From Niameybacter massiliensis (GTDB lineage: Bacteria > Bacillota > Clostridia > Lachnospirales > Cellulosilyticaceae): DNA of 64,000 nt. The position numbers and the translations under genes were made by a program. Position 1 is the first letter of the stretch; every line of letters begins with the position of its first letter. The stretch is taken from contig NZ_LN875035.1 of the NCBI RefSeq assembly GCF_001282685.1, positions 571,001-635,000 on the forward strand, written 5' to 3'. The notes below the pieces were generated by a model, which was not told the origin of the DNA, ran no database searches, and saw only the letters and a list, made by a program, of their open reading frames with translations. Of this stretch, positions 45,033-54,087 are shown piece by piece.

Positions 45033-46091
45033 TTACTCTTCAAAATCAAGCATCATATCTTCTGTGTCTTCTAAATCCTCTACTGGCACTTCTGACTGTG
45101 CTTTATTCACACCATAGTGATTACGTACAGCCAATTCAATTTCTTCTAATAAAGCTGGATTTTCTTTTAAGAATACTTTGGCATTTTCACGCCCTTGTCC
45201 TAAACGAACGTCTCCATATGAATACCATGCACCGCTTTTATTAACGATATCGATATTTGCTGCAAGGTCTAGTACATCACCTTCTTTAGAAATACCTTCA
45301 CCATACATAATATCAAATTCTGCTTGTTGGAAAGGTGGTGCTACTTTATTTTTAACAACTTTTACACGTGTACGACTTCCTATAAATTCATTGCTTTGTT
45401 TAAGTGTTTCAATCTTTCTTACATCTAAACGAACAGAAGCATAGAATTTAAGTGCACGTCCACCTGTTGTTGTTTCGTTACTACCAAATGTAATACCTAC
45501 TTTTTCACGTAACTGGTTGATAAATACAACTGTACATTTTGATTTATTAACAACTCCTGTAAGCTTTCTAAGCGCTTGTGACATCAATCTTGCTTGAAGA
45601 CCCATATGTGAGTCCCCCATATCCCCTTCAATTTCAGCACGTGGTACAAGTGCTGCTACAGAGTCTACGATTACAAGGTCAATTGCACCAGAGCGTACCA
45701 TTGTCTCGGCAATTTCAAGAGCTTGTTCACCATTGTCTGGTTGTGAAATATATAATTCATTAATATCTACACCAAGTTTTTTAGCATAGGCAGGGTCAAG
45801 TGCATGCTCAGCATCGATAAATGCTGCAATACCACCCATTTTTTGTACTTCTGCAATCATGTGTAGGGTTACTGTTGTTTTACCTGATGATTCAGGTCCA
45901 TAAACCTCGATAATTCTTCCACGTGGTACTCCCCCAACACCTAATGCGATATCTAAACTTAATGATCCAGTCGGGAATGTAGAAACACTCGTTTCTGTAG
46001 CTTCCCCAAGCTTCATAATTGAGCCTTTTCCAAATTGTTTTTGTATTTGAGAAATCGCAGCATCTAATGCTTTTTTTGATTCGTTATTCAT
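45033..46091 (-). CDS. recA: Recombinase RecA
   Basis: ATP-dependent strand-exchange protein and LexA co-protease. Walker A GPESSGKT at 65-72, [14 protein letters not shown] signature near residue 215, QLREKVGI (L2 region entry) and an acidic C-terminal tail. The 352-residue length is normal. Two adjacent ATG codons; the second is better spaced from GAGGTG and is used here. It is preceded by cinA, and a LexA box lies in its promoter region. Confidence 0.99.
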   Translation of the reverse strand: MNNESKKALDAAISQIQKQFGKGSIMKLGEATETSVSTFPTGSLSLDIALGVGGVPRGRIIEVYGPESSGKTTVTLHMIAEVQKMGGIAAFIDAEHALDPAYAKKLGVDINELYISQPDNGEQALEIAETMVRSGAIDLVIVDSVAALVPRAEIEGDMGDSHMGLQARLMSQALRKLTGVVNKSKCTVVFINQLREKVGITFGSNETTTGGRALKFYASVRLDVRKIETLKQSNEFIGSRTRVKVVKNKVAPPFQQAEFDIMYGEGISKEGDVLDLAANIDIVNKSGAWYSYGDVRLGQGRENAKVFLKENPALLEEIELAVRNHYGVNKAQSEVPVEDLEDTEDMMLDFEE

Positions 46092-46112
46092 CATCTCACC
46101 TCTTCATCATAT

Positions 46113-46126
46113 CGAACATTTGTTCT
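46113..46126. promoter_or_regulatory. LexA (SOS) box of recA
   Basis: CGAACATTTGTTCT matches the Firmicute LexA operator CGAACNNNNGTTCG at nine of ten fixed positions. It starts about eight bases downstream of the -10 box, covering the expected transcription start, where bound LexA would block initiation. Confidence 0.85.
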
Positions 46127-46133
46127 TTACATC

Positions 46134-46162
46134 ATTATACCTAAGTTCCATTCAAATAGCAA
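46134..46162 (-). promoter_or_regulatory. Sigma-A promoter of recA
   Basis: Minus strand TTGCTA (46157-46162), 17-base spacer, perfect TATAAT (46134-46139). The -35 lies three bases from the cinA stop codon. The LexA box lies just downstream. Confidence 0.83.
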
Positions 46163-46164
46163 GT

Positions 46165-47397
46165 CTAATTATGAAGTTTTTCTAGCAACCTTTGTAAAAT
46201 ATGTTTGACTGCTTTATTTCTTATTTCCTGTCTATCCCCTTCCAATCTAAGCTCATAGGTTAGGGTTTCATCTGGTAATGCAATCCCTATATATACAAGC
46301 CCTACAGGCTTCTCCATAGTACCACCATCTGGCCCTGCAATCCCCGTTGTAGATAGTCCAATATCTACTTGAGCTGCCTTTCTAACACCTTCTGCCATTT
46401 CCCTAGCTGTCTCATGGCTTACTGCACCATACTGACTAAGTGTCTCCTTTTTTACACCTAAATATTTCATCTTAGCTTCATTACTATAAGTCACTACGCC
46501 TTCTTTGAAGTAGCTAGAGATTCCACTACAGTTGACTAATGTGCCAGCTAAAAGCCCTCCTGTACAAGATTCCGCCGTAGATAAAGTTAAATGCTTGTCT
46601 TTAATTATCTTCAAAATAATTTCTTCAATTTCTTCATCATTATAACCAACTATATGAGATTTTAAACGGGACTCTATTTTATTTTTCATTTCTTCTACTG
46701 CTTCATAAGCTTCTTGATAGGTCTTTTTATAGGCTCTTATACGTAATATGATTTCTAACTTACCTACATAAGGTGCCACAACTAAGTCTTCAAATTCGCC
46801 TAATAGATCACTTATTTGTTCGGCTAGATGACTTTCACCAATTCCAAAGCATTTAATATCCAAAGTATAGTATACCCCATCCATCTTTTGTTCTAAATAC
46901 GGGTACACTTCATTATTAAACATAGGCATAAGCTCTTTAGGAGGACCTGGTAAGAGCACAACTATTTTCCCTTCTGACTCCATTAGACACCCTGGGGCCG
47001 TTCCACAATCATTGTTTAATATATAAGCATCTTTAGGGAAGTAAGCTTGTTTACGGTTATTCTCTGGTGTTGTACGCTCTGTTCTTGCAAAATACTCAGT
47101 GATATCTTTATAAATCTCTTCATAAAATACGAGTGGCTTCCTTAAGTATTCACATACGACCTCTTTTGTTAAGTCATCTTTTGTAGGCCCTAAACCACCT
47201 ATTATAAAAATAGCATCTGTGCGCTTCAATGCAGTTTCTAAAGCACGTTCAATATCTTCCTTTGAATCTCCTACCGCTGTATGATAACTTGTCAAAATGC
47301 CATAGTCTTGAAGTTTACTTGCAATAAAGCTGGCATTTGTATTTACAGTGTGTCCTGTAATCACTTCATTCCCTACTGCCAAAATCTCAGCTTTCAT
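46165..47397 (-). CDS. cinA: CinA: nicotinamide-nucleotide amidohydrolase / competence-damage protein
   Basis: Two-domain protein of 410 residues. The N-terminal MoaB/MogA-like domain (about 1-170: MKAEILAVGNEVITGHTVNT, GGLGPTKDDLT) has ADP-ribose pyrophosphatase-type activity in relatives, and the C-terminal domain (about 250-410: STAESCTGGLLAGTL) is the nicotinamide mononucleotide deamidase. An ATG three codons upstream overlaps the AAAGGG site; the ATG at 47397 is preferred. cinA-recA is a common pair in Firmicutes. I see no convincing promoter in front of it. Confidence 0.95.
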   Translation of the reverse strand: MKAEILAVGNEVITGHTVNTNASFIASKLQDYGILTSYHTAVGDSKEDIERALETALKRTDAIFIIGGLGPTKDDLTKEVVCEYLRKPLVFYEEIYKDITEYFARTERTTPENNRKQAYFPKDAYILNNDCGTAPGCLMESEGKIVVLLPGPPKELMPMFNNEVYPYLEQKMDGVYYTLDIKCFGIGESHLAEQISDLLGEFEDLVVAPYVGKLEIILRIRAYKKTYQEAYEAVEEMKNKIESRLKSHIVGYNDEEIEEIILKIIKDKHLTLSTAESCTGGLLAGTLVNCSGISSYFKEGVVTYSNEAKMKYLGVKKETLSQYGAVSHETAREMAEGVRKAAQVDIGLSTTGIAGPDGGTMEKPVGLVYIGIALPDETLTYELRLEGDRQEIRNKAVKHILQRLLEKLHN

Positions 47398-47518
47398 ATT
47401 GATCATCCCTTTCTTTATGTGCTGAAAATTTTATTCATCCCTATTACTTTCATCATAAAACGCTATACTTCTATATTTCTCTTCCCTTTTGTCTTAATAT
47501 TTAAATATATTTATCATA

Positions 47519-47548
47519 TAAAAAAGGTAGGAAGTCCATCTTCCTACC
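47519..47548 (-). terminator. Terminator after the uracil permease gene
   Basis: Perfect nine-pair stem GGTAGGAAG/CTTCCTACC with a five-base loop, followed by seven Ts on the minus strand, about 38 bases past the permease stop. Confidence 0.92.
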
Positions 47549-47585
47549 TAGTATAACACTATTTTTACTTTAGTATAACATTCTC

Positions 47586-48908
47586 CTATAAATCTTGTGG
47601 TAAAAGCTTATTAAGAACAACACCTAATAAAGCTGCTACTGCAAGACCAGAAATTGTAATAGTACCCCAAACTGGAACATCTGATACACCAATTCCTACT
47701 ACAAAGATTACAGCTGCAATAAGCAAGTTACGGCTATGTTTAAAATCTAATTGCTCTTCAACTACAGTGCGTACACCTACTGCTGCAATCATTCCGAAGA
47801 GTACAATACTAATACCACCCATAACAGCACCTGGAATAGTTTGTACAATTGCTGTAAACTTACCACATAAACTAAGTACTATTGCAAAACATGCTGCAAT
47901 ACGAATAATTTTTGGATCGTATACTTTTGTTACTGCAAGTACACCTGTATTTTCTCCATATGTTGTATTAGCAGGACCACCAAGTAGTGCTGCTACGATT
48001 GTCGCTAAACCATCACCTAAAAGTGTACGATGTACACCTGGATTTTCAAAGAAGTCTTTACCTACTACAGCACCATTTGTTGTGATATCACCAATATGCT
48101 CAATAAATACAACTAATGCAATCGGTGCAATAGCTAAAATCCCTGCAAGCGCATCTGCATTAAAAGCAGGTAAAGTTGTTAAATCACTCATGGCTGCTTC
48201 TGATAAGCCAATCCAACTTGCATCCATAATAGGTTGAGTATCTACCATTCCCATCGCTAAACATACTACATAACCTAATACAACAGCTATGAGGATTGGA
48301 ATCATTTTAAAGAAACCACGTGCCCAAATTGAAATAGCAATAACGACTGCCACTACAAGAAGTGCTACCAATACTTTATTGAAGTCTAAAGGTAATGTAA
48401 TAGGCATACTACGAATAACCTCTATTGGTAAGTCTGCAGGTATTCCTGCTGGTAAATTTGCTAAGAGATTTGCATCTGTTCCATCTACACGAAGCATATT
48501 AATCGCTGTAGGGCTTAATCTTAAACCAATAACCATAATCATCGGACCTACTACAATTGGAGGGAAGAAAGATTTAACCTTTTCTACGCCTACTAATTTA
48601 ATCACACCTGCCATCATGATATAAACTAATCCTGTTGCAATAATTCCTGTTTTTACAACGCCAATACCGTATTGAGAAAGTATTAAACTAATTGCACTGA
48701 TAAATGCAAAGCTTGATCCTAAAAATACAGGTACAATACCTTTTGTTACTGAGTGAAACACAAGTGTTCCAATACCAGCTGCTAATATTGCAAGCCCTGG
48801 ATTTAATCCTGTCAACATAGGTACAAGAACTGTCGCACCAAACATTGCAAGGACATGTTGTAAACCTAATACTAACTTCTTCCCTGTCGTAATATTTTCC
48901 ATCTCCAT
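47586..48908 (-). CDS. uraA: Uracil permease (NCS2 nucleobase:proton symporter)
   Basis: Imports uracil with protons. The 440-residue protein has about 12-14 hydrophobic helices, the N-terminal LGLQHVLAMFGATVLVPMLT typical of UraA/PyrP, and FIEHIGDITTNGAVVGKDFF with the conserved glutamates near residue 265. ATG behind GGAGGGG. It is 25 bases after pyrR and downstream of the PyrR attenuator, the same arrangement as pyrR-pyrP in Bacillus, which supports uracil as substrate. Confidence 0.95.
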   Translation of the reverse strand: MEMENITTGKKLVLGLQHVLAMFGATVLVPMLTGLNPGLAILAAGIGTLVFHSVTKGIVPVFLGSSFAFISAISLILSQYGIGVVKTGIIATGLVYIMMAGVIKLVGVEKVKSFFPPIVVGPMIMVIGLRLSPTAINMLRVDGTDANLLANLPAGIPADLPIEVIRSMPITLPLDFNKVLVALLVVAVVIAISIWARGFFKMIPILIAVVLGYVVCLAMGMVDTQPIMDASWIGLSEAAMSDLTTLPAFNADALAGILAIAPIALVVFIEHIGDITTNGAVVGKDFFENPGVHRTLLGDGLATIVAALLGGPANTTYGENTGVLAVTKVYDPKIIRIAACFAIVLSLCGKFTAIVQTIPGAVMGGISIVLFGMIAAVGVRTVVEEQLDFKHSRNLLIAAVIFVVGIGVSDVPVWGTITISGLAVAALLGVVLNKLLPQDL

Positions 48909-48933
48909 TTTTACCCCTCCATTAAATAAAATA

Positions 48934-49464
48934 TTATTTTGTTTCTAGTAAAACGTAATTCTCCCCATCTATTTCTTGTAAACGTACATGTACAATTTCT
49001 TTTTTAGATGTAGGAATATTTTTACCTATAAAATCTGGTCTTATTGGAAGTTCACGATGACCACGGTCAATAAGCGTAGCAAGTTTAATATAACTTGGTC
49101 TTCCAAGATCCATAACTGCGTCCATAGCTGCACGTACTGTACGCCCTGTGTAAATAACATCATCCACTAAGATGACTGTTTTATCGTTAATATCATGTAC
49201 ATTACTTTCACCTGTTACAGGTTGTGCATATTTTTTTTCTAAATCATCTCTGTAAAAGGCAATATTAATTTTTTCTACTGGTACATCTACCTCTTCAATT
49301 TGTTTAATCTTTTCTGCCAATCTGTATGCAAGTGGTACACCTCTTGTTTCAATTCCAACAAGAATAATATCTTTTGCACCTTTATTGGCTTCAATAATTT
49401 CATGTGCAATACGTGTTAACGCACGATTCATTGCTGTTTCATCTAACAAAATTTTATGAACCAT
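48934..49464 (-). CDS. pyrR: PyrR: pyrimidine operon attenuator and uracil phosphoribosyltransferase
   Basis: RNA-binding regulator that, with UMP, promotes termination in pyr leaders; also has weak uracil phosphoribosyltransferase activity. The PRPP loop reads [19 protein letters not shown] (about 95-113), and [10 protein letters not shown] and [19 protein letters not shown] are typical. The frame is open five codons upstream, but the ATG at 49464 has AGGAGG six bases before it (176 residues). Its own leader contains a terminator and PyrR site, so it is self-regulated. Confidence 0.97.
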   Translation of the reverse strand: MVHKILLDETAMNRALTRIAHEIIEANKGAKDIILVGIETRGVPLAYRLAEKIKQIEEVDVPVEKINIAFYRDDLEKKYAQPVTGESNVHDINDKTVILVDDVIYTGRTVRAAMDAVMDLGRPSYIKLATLIDRGHRELPIRPDFIGKNIPTSKKEIVHVRLQEIDGENYVLLETK

Positions 49465-49493
49465 CTTCTTCCTCCTCATTTTTCATATTGGGC

Positions 49494-49638
49494 ATAAAAA
49501 AAGGTTTCTTATGGAATCGTCCATAAGAAACCTTGTAGATATACATGACCAAAATAACGTAACACTACGCTATTTTAATAAACTTATAAAAACCGATCAG
49601 TACATCCTTGTTAGCCTCCCGGACTACTCTTAAAGGAC
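49494..49638 (-). promoter_or_regulatory. PyrR attenuator leader of pyrR-uraA
   Basis: Minus-strand leader between rluD and pyrR. Near 49604-49638 a stem UCCUU/AAGGA encloses the PyrR-binding sequence AGUCCGGGAGGCU (49613-49625). A second stem-loop (about 49548-49573) sits in the middle. It ends in a 15-pair terminator hairpin (49501-49534) followed by seven Ts. This is the standard anti-antiterminator plus terminator layout; UMP-bound PyrR would favour termination. The leader begins directly after the rluD stop codon. Confidence 0.87.
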
Positions 49639-49656
49639 TTCATCTTTAACAGGCTA

Positions 49657-50568
49657 TCACATCTTTCTAAGTTTGTCAAGGGTTGTACTAAATAGTTCTG
49701 GTAACTCACTTGTAAATTCTACATATTCTCCTGTAGTCGGATGTTCAAATCCTAATACCTTAGCATGTAGCATTTGTCCCTCAATTCCCCACATCATTTT
49801 ACTAGGCCCATAAACAGGGTCTCCTAAAAGGGGATGCCCTATACTGGTCATATGGACACGTATTTGATGCGTTCTCCCTGTATAGAGGGTTAACTCTACA
49901 TAAGCAAACTGTTTAAACTGTTCAATTACACGATAGTGAGTTTTAGCATAACGCCCATCTTGTACAATAGCCATCTTCTTTCGATCTTTAGGAGACCTTC
50001 CTATTGGCTTTTCTATGGTGCCTTCTGTCTCCTTGAAGTTACCATAGACAATCGCATGATAACGTCTTGTAATATGATGGTCTTTTAATAAATTAGAAAG
50101 CATTAGATGCGCTTTATCATTTTTAGCAATCATTAATATACCCGATGTATCTTTATCTATACGGTGAACAATTCCTGGTCGAATCTCACCATTTATACCT
50201 GAAAGCCCATCCTTACAATGATATAGCAAAGCATTTACCAATGTTCCTGTATAGTTTCCTGGTGCAGGATGTACAACCATATCTTGAGGTTTATTAACAA
50301 TAATAATGTCATCATCCTCATAAACAATATCTATTGGGATATTCTCTGCTACAATATCCACTTCTACTGGCTCTGGAATTATAACAAGTAGCTCATCACC
50401 TTGCTTCACCTTATATCTTGCGGGTTGTACTTTCCCATTGACAGTAACACGACCTTCTTCTATTTGTTTTTGTAAAAAAGATCTTGTATAGTCCGCTAAC
50501 TGCTCATCTAAATATTTATCAAGTCTAAGCCCTGCTTCTTCTACGTTTAAAATGATTTCTTCATTCAT
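49657..50568 (-). CDS. rluD: Ribosomal large-subunit pseudouridine synthase, RluA/RluD family
   Basis: Converts specific uridines of 23S rRNA to pseudouridine. N-terminal S4 RNA-binding domain (about 13-65), then the catalytic domain with D138 in HRIDKDTSG and the GRTHQIRVHM stretch (about 230). The 303-residue length fits the RluD/YlyB group. It is five bases after lspA and before the pyr attenuator, the same order as lspA-ylyB-pyrR in Bacillus. Which uridines it modifies is inferred from the subfamily. Confidence 0.94.
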   Translation of the reverse strand: MNEEIILNVEEAGLRLDKYLDEQLADYTRSFLQKQIEEGRVTVNGKVQPARYKVKQGDELLVIIPEPVEVDIVAENIPIDIVYEDDDIIIVNKPQDMVVHPAPGNYTGTLVNALLYHCKDGLSGINGEIRPGIVHRIDKDTSGILMIAKNDKAHLMLSNLLKDHHITRRYHAIVYGNFKETEGTIEKPIGRSPKDRKKMAIVQDGRYAKTHYRVIEQFKQFAYVELTLYTGRTHQIRVHMTSIGHPLLGDPVYGPSKMMWGIEGQMLHAKVLGFEHPTTGEYVEFTSELPELFSTTLDKLRKM

Positions 50569-50573
50569 GATGT

Positions 50574-51068
50574 CTAATCCTCGTTGTTTACTTTTTTCGT
50601 ATCCTCAAGTTCAAGTTCTCCAAATAAAAGAATTGGGAAGAGTAAGATTACGCCACCTACAACACACATATCTGCCACATTAAAGACAGGGAAATCAATT
50701 AATGAGAAATAAATCATATCACGTACATAATGAATAAATACACGATCAATTAAATTCCCAATGGCTCCACTTACAACTAAAACAAGTGCGATTTTCATCC
50801 ATACTCCTGACTTATTTTCCGGTATAGAACGCCAATACCATAAAATAACGCCTAATACAGCTGCTGTAATCAGCACAAAGAGCCATACTTTCCCTTGCAT
50901 CATACCAAAGGCCGCACCTCTATTTTCAACATAAGTCAGTTCTAATACACCTGGCCATAAAACAATATTTTCAGCACCGGTATTTTGGAAGTGGTTTACC
51001 GTCCAGATTTTTGTTATTTGGTCTAATAAAACTAACAATGCAATACTAATAGGTGTAATAAATTTCAT
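50574..51068 (-). CDS. lspA: Lipoprotein signal peptidase (signal peptidase II)
   Basis: Removes signal peptides from prolipoproteins in the membrane. Four membrane helices in 164 residues; catalytic aspartates D108 (GNLIDR) and D133 (FNVAD), with the TYVENRGAAFGM segment near residue 45. ATG behind AAGGAAG. A hairpin ends the upstream gene aroB, so lspA depends on read-through or an internal promoter. Confidence 0.97.
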   Translation of the reverse strand: MKFITPISIALLVLLDQITKIWTVNHFQNTGAENIVLWPGVLELTYVENRGAAFGMMQGKVWLFVLITAAVLGVILWYWRSIPENKSGVWMKIALVLVVSGAIGNLIDRVFIHYVRDMIYFSLIDFPVFNVADMCVVGGVILLFPILLFGELELEDTKKVNNED

Positions 51069-51092
51069 TCGAGTTCTTCCTTTCTCTTCCTC

Positions 51093-51121
51093 ATAAGAAA
51101 AACGTGCTTACTGGCACGTTT
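51093..51121 (-). terminator. Terminator-like hairpin at the aroB stop codon
   Basis: Eight-pair perfect stem AAACGTGC/GCACGTTT with a six-base loop, followed on the minus strand by TTCTTATG. The aroB stop codon lies in the loop. The T run is broken, so termination is probably partial. Confidence 0.55.
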
Positions 51122-52190
51122 CTTGGATATATATAAGTGATTGTTGCATTTCATCTTCTGTAACATCTTTAACAATTTCAACTGCACCTATGTCATTTAT
51201 TAAAATAAATGCTACTTTCCCATAAGCTTTCTTCTTATCAAAGAGCACATGATGAAGGACTTCTTTTATGTCAAATGGCATGACAGGTTGAAGAAGATGA
51301 TAGCTTTTACATAGGTTTGTAACGTTTTCTAATGTCTCTTGAGTACATAAACCACGTTTATAACTTATAAAACTTGCTGCTACTATACCGTAAGCAACAC
51401 ATTCTCCATGTAAAATGGTAAAGTCAGACACAGTCTCTAAAGCATGTCCTAACGTATGTCCAAAGTTGAGAATTTTCCTTAGTCCAAGTTCTTTTGTATC
51501 TTCTTCCACTACACTACATTTTACAAGACAAGAATAATAGGTCATTTCTTCTAAAGCCACTAAGTCTTGTTCCAATATTTTATCCTTTTTATCGTTAAGA
51601 TAATCATATAAAGCTTTATTTTTGATAAGAGCATGCTTTAAAACTTCAGCTAAACCTGAAATCATCTCTCTTTCAGGCAAAGTTCTTAAAGTAGATAAAT
51701 TAGTATAAACAAGTACTGGCTGATAAAATGCACCAACCATGTTTTTATGTTTTAAATAATCAACGCCTACTTTGCCTCCTATGCTACTATCATTTTGCGC
51801 AACGATTGTTGTAGGAATCTGTACAAACGGAATACCTCTCATATAGCTTGAAGCTACAAATCCACTCATGTCCCCTACAACACCACCACCTAATGCTACA
51901 ATAAGACTACTTCTATCCATTTCACATTCAATAAGCTTATCATAAATCTTGGTTATTGTTCCAAGGTGCTTAGATTGTTCGCCTGCTTCAAATTGATGTG
52001 AAAAGACAGGTGCAATTGTTTCGAGTTGCTTACATACTTCCTCTAAATATAATGGTCCAACATGTGTGTCTGTAATCACCATAATGCTACTTGGTTTTAC
52101 AACTTCACAAATGGATTCTTTAAGTTTGTTAAAATCAGTTGTTACAATGATGTGATACGGCCTTGTCGCCGTCTTTTGTAATTGCTTCAT
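51108..52190 (-). CDS. aroB: 3-dehydroquinate synthase
   Basis: Second step of the shikimate pathway; an NAD- and metal-dependent cyclase. Glycine-rich NAD motif LGGGVVGDMSGFVASSYMRG (about 95-114), QIPTTIVAQNDSSIGGKVGVD and the metal-binding LNFGHTLGHALE histidines are present. The 360-residue length is typical. It lies two bases after divIVA and before lspA, where Bacillus has ileS, an unusual place for a shikimate gene. Confidence 0.96.
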   Translation of the reverse strand: MKQLQKTATRPYHIIVTTDFNKLKESICEVVKPSSIMVITDTHVGPLYLEEVCKQLETIAPVFSHQFEAGEQSKHLGTITKIYDKLIECEMDRSSLIVALGGGVVGDMSGFVASSYMRGIPFVQIPTTIVAQNDSSIGGKVGVDYLKHKNMVGAFYQPVLVYTNLSTLRTLPEREMISGLAEVLKHALIKNKALYDYLNDKKDKILEQDLVALEEMTYYSCLVKCSVVEEDTKELGLRKILNFGHTLGHALETVSDFTILHGECVAYGIVAASFISYKRGLCTQETLENVTNLCKSYHLLQPVMPFDIKEVLHHVLFDKKKAYGKVAFILINDIGAVEIVKDVTEDEMQQSLIYIQETCQ

Positions 52191-52192
52191 AC

Positions 52193-52768
52193 TTAAGCCT
52201 CATCACTTAAAAGGGTAAATTCTTTTGTGAAGAAAGTATCATCATCTTCACTTGTCGCTGCAGCTTCTTCATCTGCTGTTCTTTCATATTTTATAGGTGA
52301 ACTGATCTCATCTGTCATCATTGTAATATTTTGTTGCTCTAAAATTTCAAGTTGTGCTTGAAGCATTTGTTTGATTTGAACTTTCATAGCTAAAAATTGT
52401 TTTTTAAGTTCTTCTCGCTTATTACTTAAAGCATAAATATCTTGTTTTGCTTGTTCAAGGGTACTCTCAGCTTTTTGTTCTGCTTCTTTTTTAATTTGAT
52501 CAGCTTTTTCGTAAGCTAAAGTTTTTGTATCTTGTGCAGTTTTTTCTGCTAGAACTAAAGCATTTTGGATTGTAGCTTCCATTGTACGATAATATTGTAT
52601 ATTTTCATTAAGCATATTTAACTTATCTTTAAGTTCATAGTTTTCCTTTGTAAGCTGTTGATAGCCTTCTAATACCTCATCTAAAAACTCGTTAACTTCT
52701 GCTATATTATAGCCACCCATTTTAGCTTTTTTAAATTCTTTATTTTGAATATCAACTGGTGATAACAT
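52193..52768 (-). CDS. divIVA: Cell-division and polarity protein DivIVA
   Basis: Coiled-coil protein that recognises curved membrane at poles and septa. The N-terminal lipid-binding domain reads LSPVDIQNKEFKKAKMGGYN and EVNEFLDEVLEGY (about 3-38), followed by coiled coils (about 40-145) and an acidic C-terminal tail. The 191-residue length is normal. It follows ylmH by 15 bases in the sepF-ylmH-divIVA set. Confidence 0.95.
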   Translation of the reverse strand: MLSPVDIQNKEFKKAKMGGYNIAEVNEFLDEVLEGYQQLTKENYELKDKLNMLNENIQYYRTMEATIQNALVLAEKTAQDTKTLAYEKADQIKKEAEQKAESTLEQAKQDIYALSNKREELKKQFLAMKVQIKQMLQAQLEILEQQNITMMTDEISSPIKYERTADEEAAATSEDDDTFFTKEFTLLSDEA

Positions 52769-52783
52769 ATTTACGGATTCCCC

Positions 52784-53554
52784 CTATATAAATTTTTCTA
52801 TGGTAAGATGCATACGTTCTTTTTTGGTATAACCATTTATAGCAGATAATCGCATTTTCCCATATCCTCTTAACGTTCCTGTATCGCCTACTTTCATAAG
52901 CTGGCTCCCTCGAACACTCATACCGTTTACTTTTCCACGTTCTTGTTCAAGCAATTTTACTACTTCACTACGTGATACACCAAAAGCTAATGCAAAAATT
53001 GCATCGACTCTTAATGATGGTACTGTTCCTGTAACAGCTTTTGTCTTAGGGGATTCAATTTGCATTTCTTCGAAAGTTATTTCTTCTACTGTAATTTTTT
53101 GATATCTTCCTATTCCTGTTAGGTATGTACCAATAAAATCACTCATTTCTTCTTGCACAATGACATAAGCCCCAAAATCTGTTGGGATAATATCACCTAT
53201 TGTTTCTCTTTTAATCCCTAACCCCAATAAAGCCCCTAAAAAGTCACGATGACTTAATGGTTTACCAATACCTGTTTTGACAGTAATTTTTAATGCGCGT
53301 ATTGGGCATTCCATATAAGTTTCCTCATAACCAAAGGCAAGTACTTGTCGTTCTGCGTATTCATAGCCCCCTAAAAAAGTATACGATTCTAGCTGCGTCA
53401 GAAGATGGTAGCGATTTAACACTTCTTCCATCCAGTCACGATTATAAAAAGGGGTAGACAGCATACGATACTGCCTACTTGCCTTTTCATTGTATTCGAT
53501 TACCATCTTTAAGAAATGTTTTTCATCTTGATCCGCTATATTCATCCAATTCAT
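52784..53554 (-). CDS. ylmH: YlmH, S4-domain RNA-binding protein
   Basis: A 256-residue protein with an N-terminal YlmH-type domain (about 1-90, including FLGGYEYAERQVLAFGYEE), a middle part (HRDFLGALLGLGIKRETIGDI, about 102-122) and a C-terminal S4 domain (about 180-240: RVDAIFALAFGVSRSEVVKLL). In Bacillus YlmH is a ribosome-quality-control factor that binds stalled 50S subunits. ATG behind AAAGGA. It lies between sepF and divIVA; ylmG, usually here in Bacillus, is absent. Confidence 0.93.
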   Translation of the reverse strand: MNWMNIADQDEKHFLKMVIEYNEKASRQYRMLSTPFYNRDWMEEVLNRYHLLTQLESYTFLGGYEYAERQVLAFGYEETYMECPIRALKITVKTGIGKPLSHRDFLGALLGLGIKRETIGDIIPTDFGAYVIVQEEMSDFIGTYLTGIGRYQKITVEEITFEEMQIESPKTKAVTGTVPSLRVDAIFALAFGVSRSEVVKLLEQERGKVNGMSVRGSQLMKVGDTGTLRGYGKMRLSAINGYTKKERMHLTIEKFI

Positions 53555-53579
53555 TTTAGTAATCCTTTAGTCTAATGGC

Positions 53580-54056
53580 TTATGCTGTTGGCCACATGTT
53601 TTTTTGCTTAATTACTTCTGGCGTAATATTAACGCTTTCAGGTGCAAAAATATAAATTTGATCTGTAATGCATTCTACTGTACCATTTAGTGCAAAGCAT
53701 GCACCCGTTAAATAGTCTACTGCTCTTTGTACTTCCCCTGGTGTAAGATTTTTCATATTTACAATGATTGGTTTTCTATTTTTAATATAAGTTGCTACTT
53801 CACCTGTCATTTCATAAGCAGACATTGTAAAATTTAATATTTCCATTTTCTCTTTAGTTGATGCCTGTGTTGGTGCAGGCGTCACAGGTGCTAGTCTTGG
53901 TTGCATCTGTGGCATGTTTAAAGTTGATGCTGGTCTTGGTCTTGGTTGAATAGGTTCTTGTTGCATAGGTTGTGTTTCTTCGAATTCATCTTCTTCATCT
54001 TCAAAGTCTTCATTAGAGAAGAGAATGTCCTTCATTCTAGTCATTATTGCTTTCAT
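53580..54056 (-). CDS. sepF: Cell-division protein SepF
   Basis: FtsZ-binding membrane anchor that shapes the division septum. The 158-residue protein has an N-terminal amphipathic-type helix, an acidic and Pro/Gln-rich linker (about 15-70) and the SepF domain (about 75-150) with KPIIVNMKNLTPGEVQRAVDYLTG. ATG behind AGGAGG. It is next to yggS and ylmH, the normal order. Confidence 0.95.
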   Translation of the reverse strand: MKAIMTRMKDILFSNEDFEDEEDEFEETQPMQQEPIQPRPRPASTLNMPQMQPRLAPVTPAPTQASTKEKMEILNFTMSAYEMTGEVATYIKNRKPIIVNMKNLTPGEVQRAVDYLTGACFALNGTVECITDQIYIFAPESVNITPEVIKQKNMWPTA

Positions 54057-54087
54057 CGCATACGCCTCCTAATTTGATGAATATTTT

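Noticed and set aside
44923-45117. 64-residue plus-strand open frame near the recA end
   Set aside because: It runs through the recA terminator and into the antisense of recA; composition and lack of a ribosome binding site argue against it.
47767-48624. Two open frames (156 and 111 residues) on the plus strand opposite the uracil permease gene
   Set aside because: Antisense shadows of a membrane-protein gene; no ribosome binding site, no recognisable motif.
49535-49656. T-box or other riboswitch before pyrR
   Set aside because: The leader has a PyrR-binding sequence and a terminator but no T-box sequence or known ligand-binding core.
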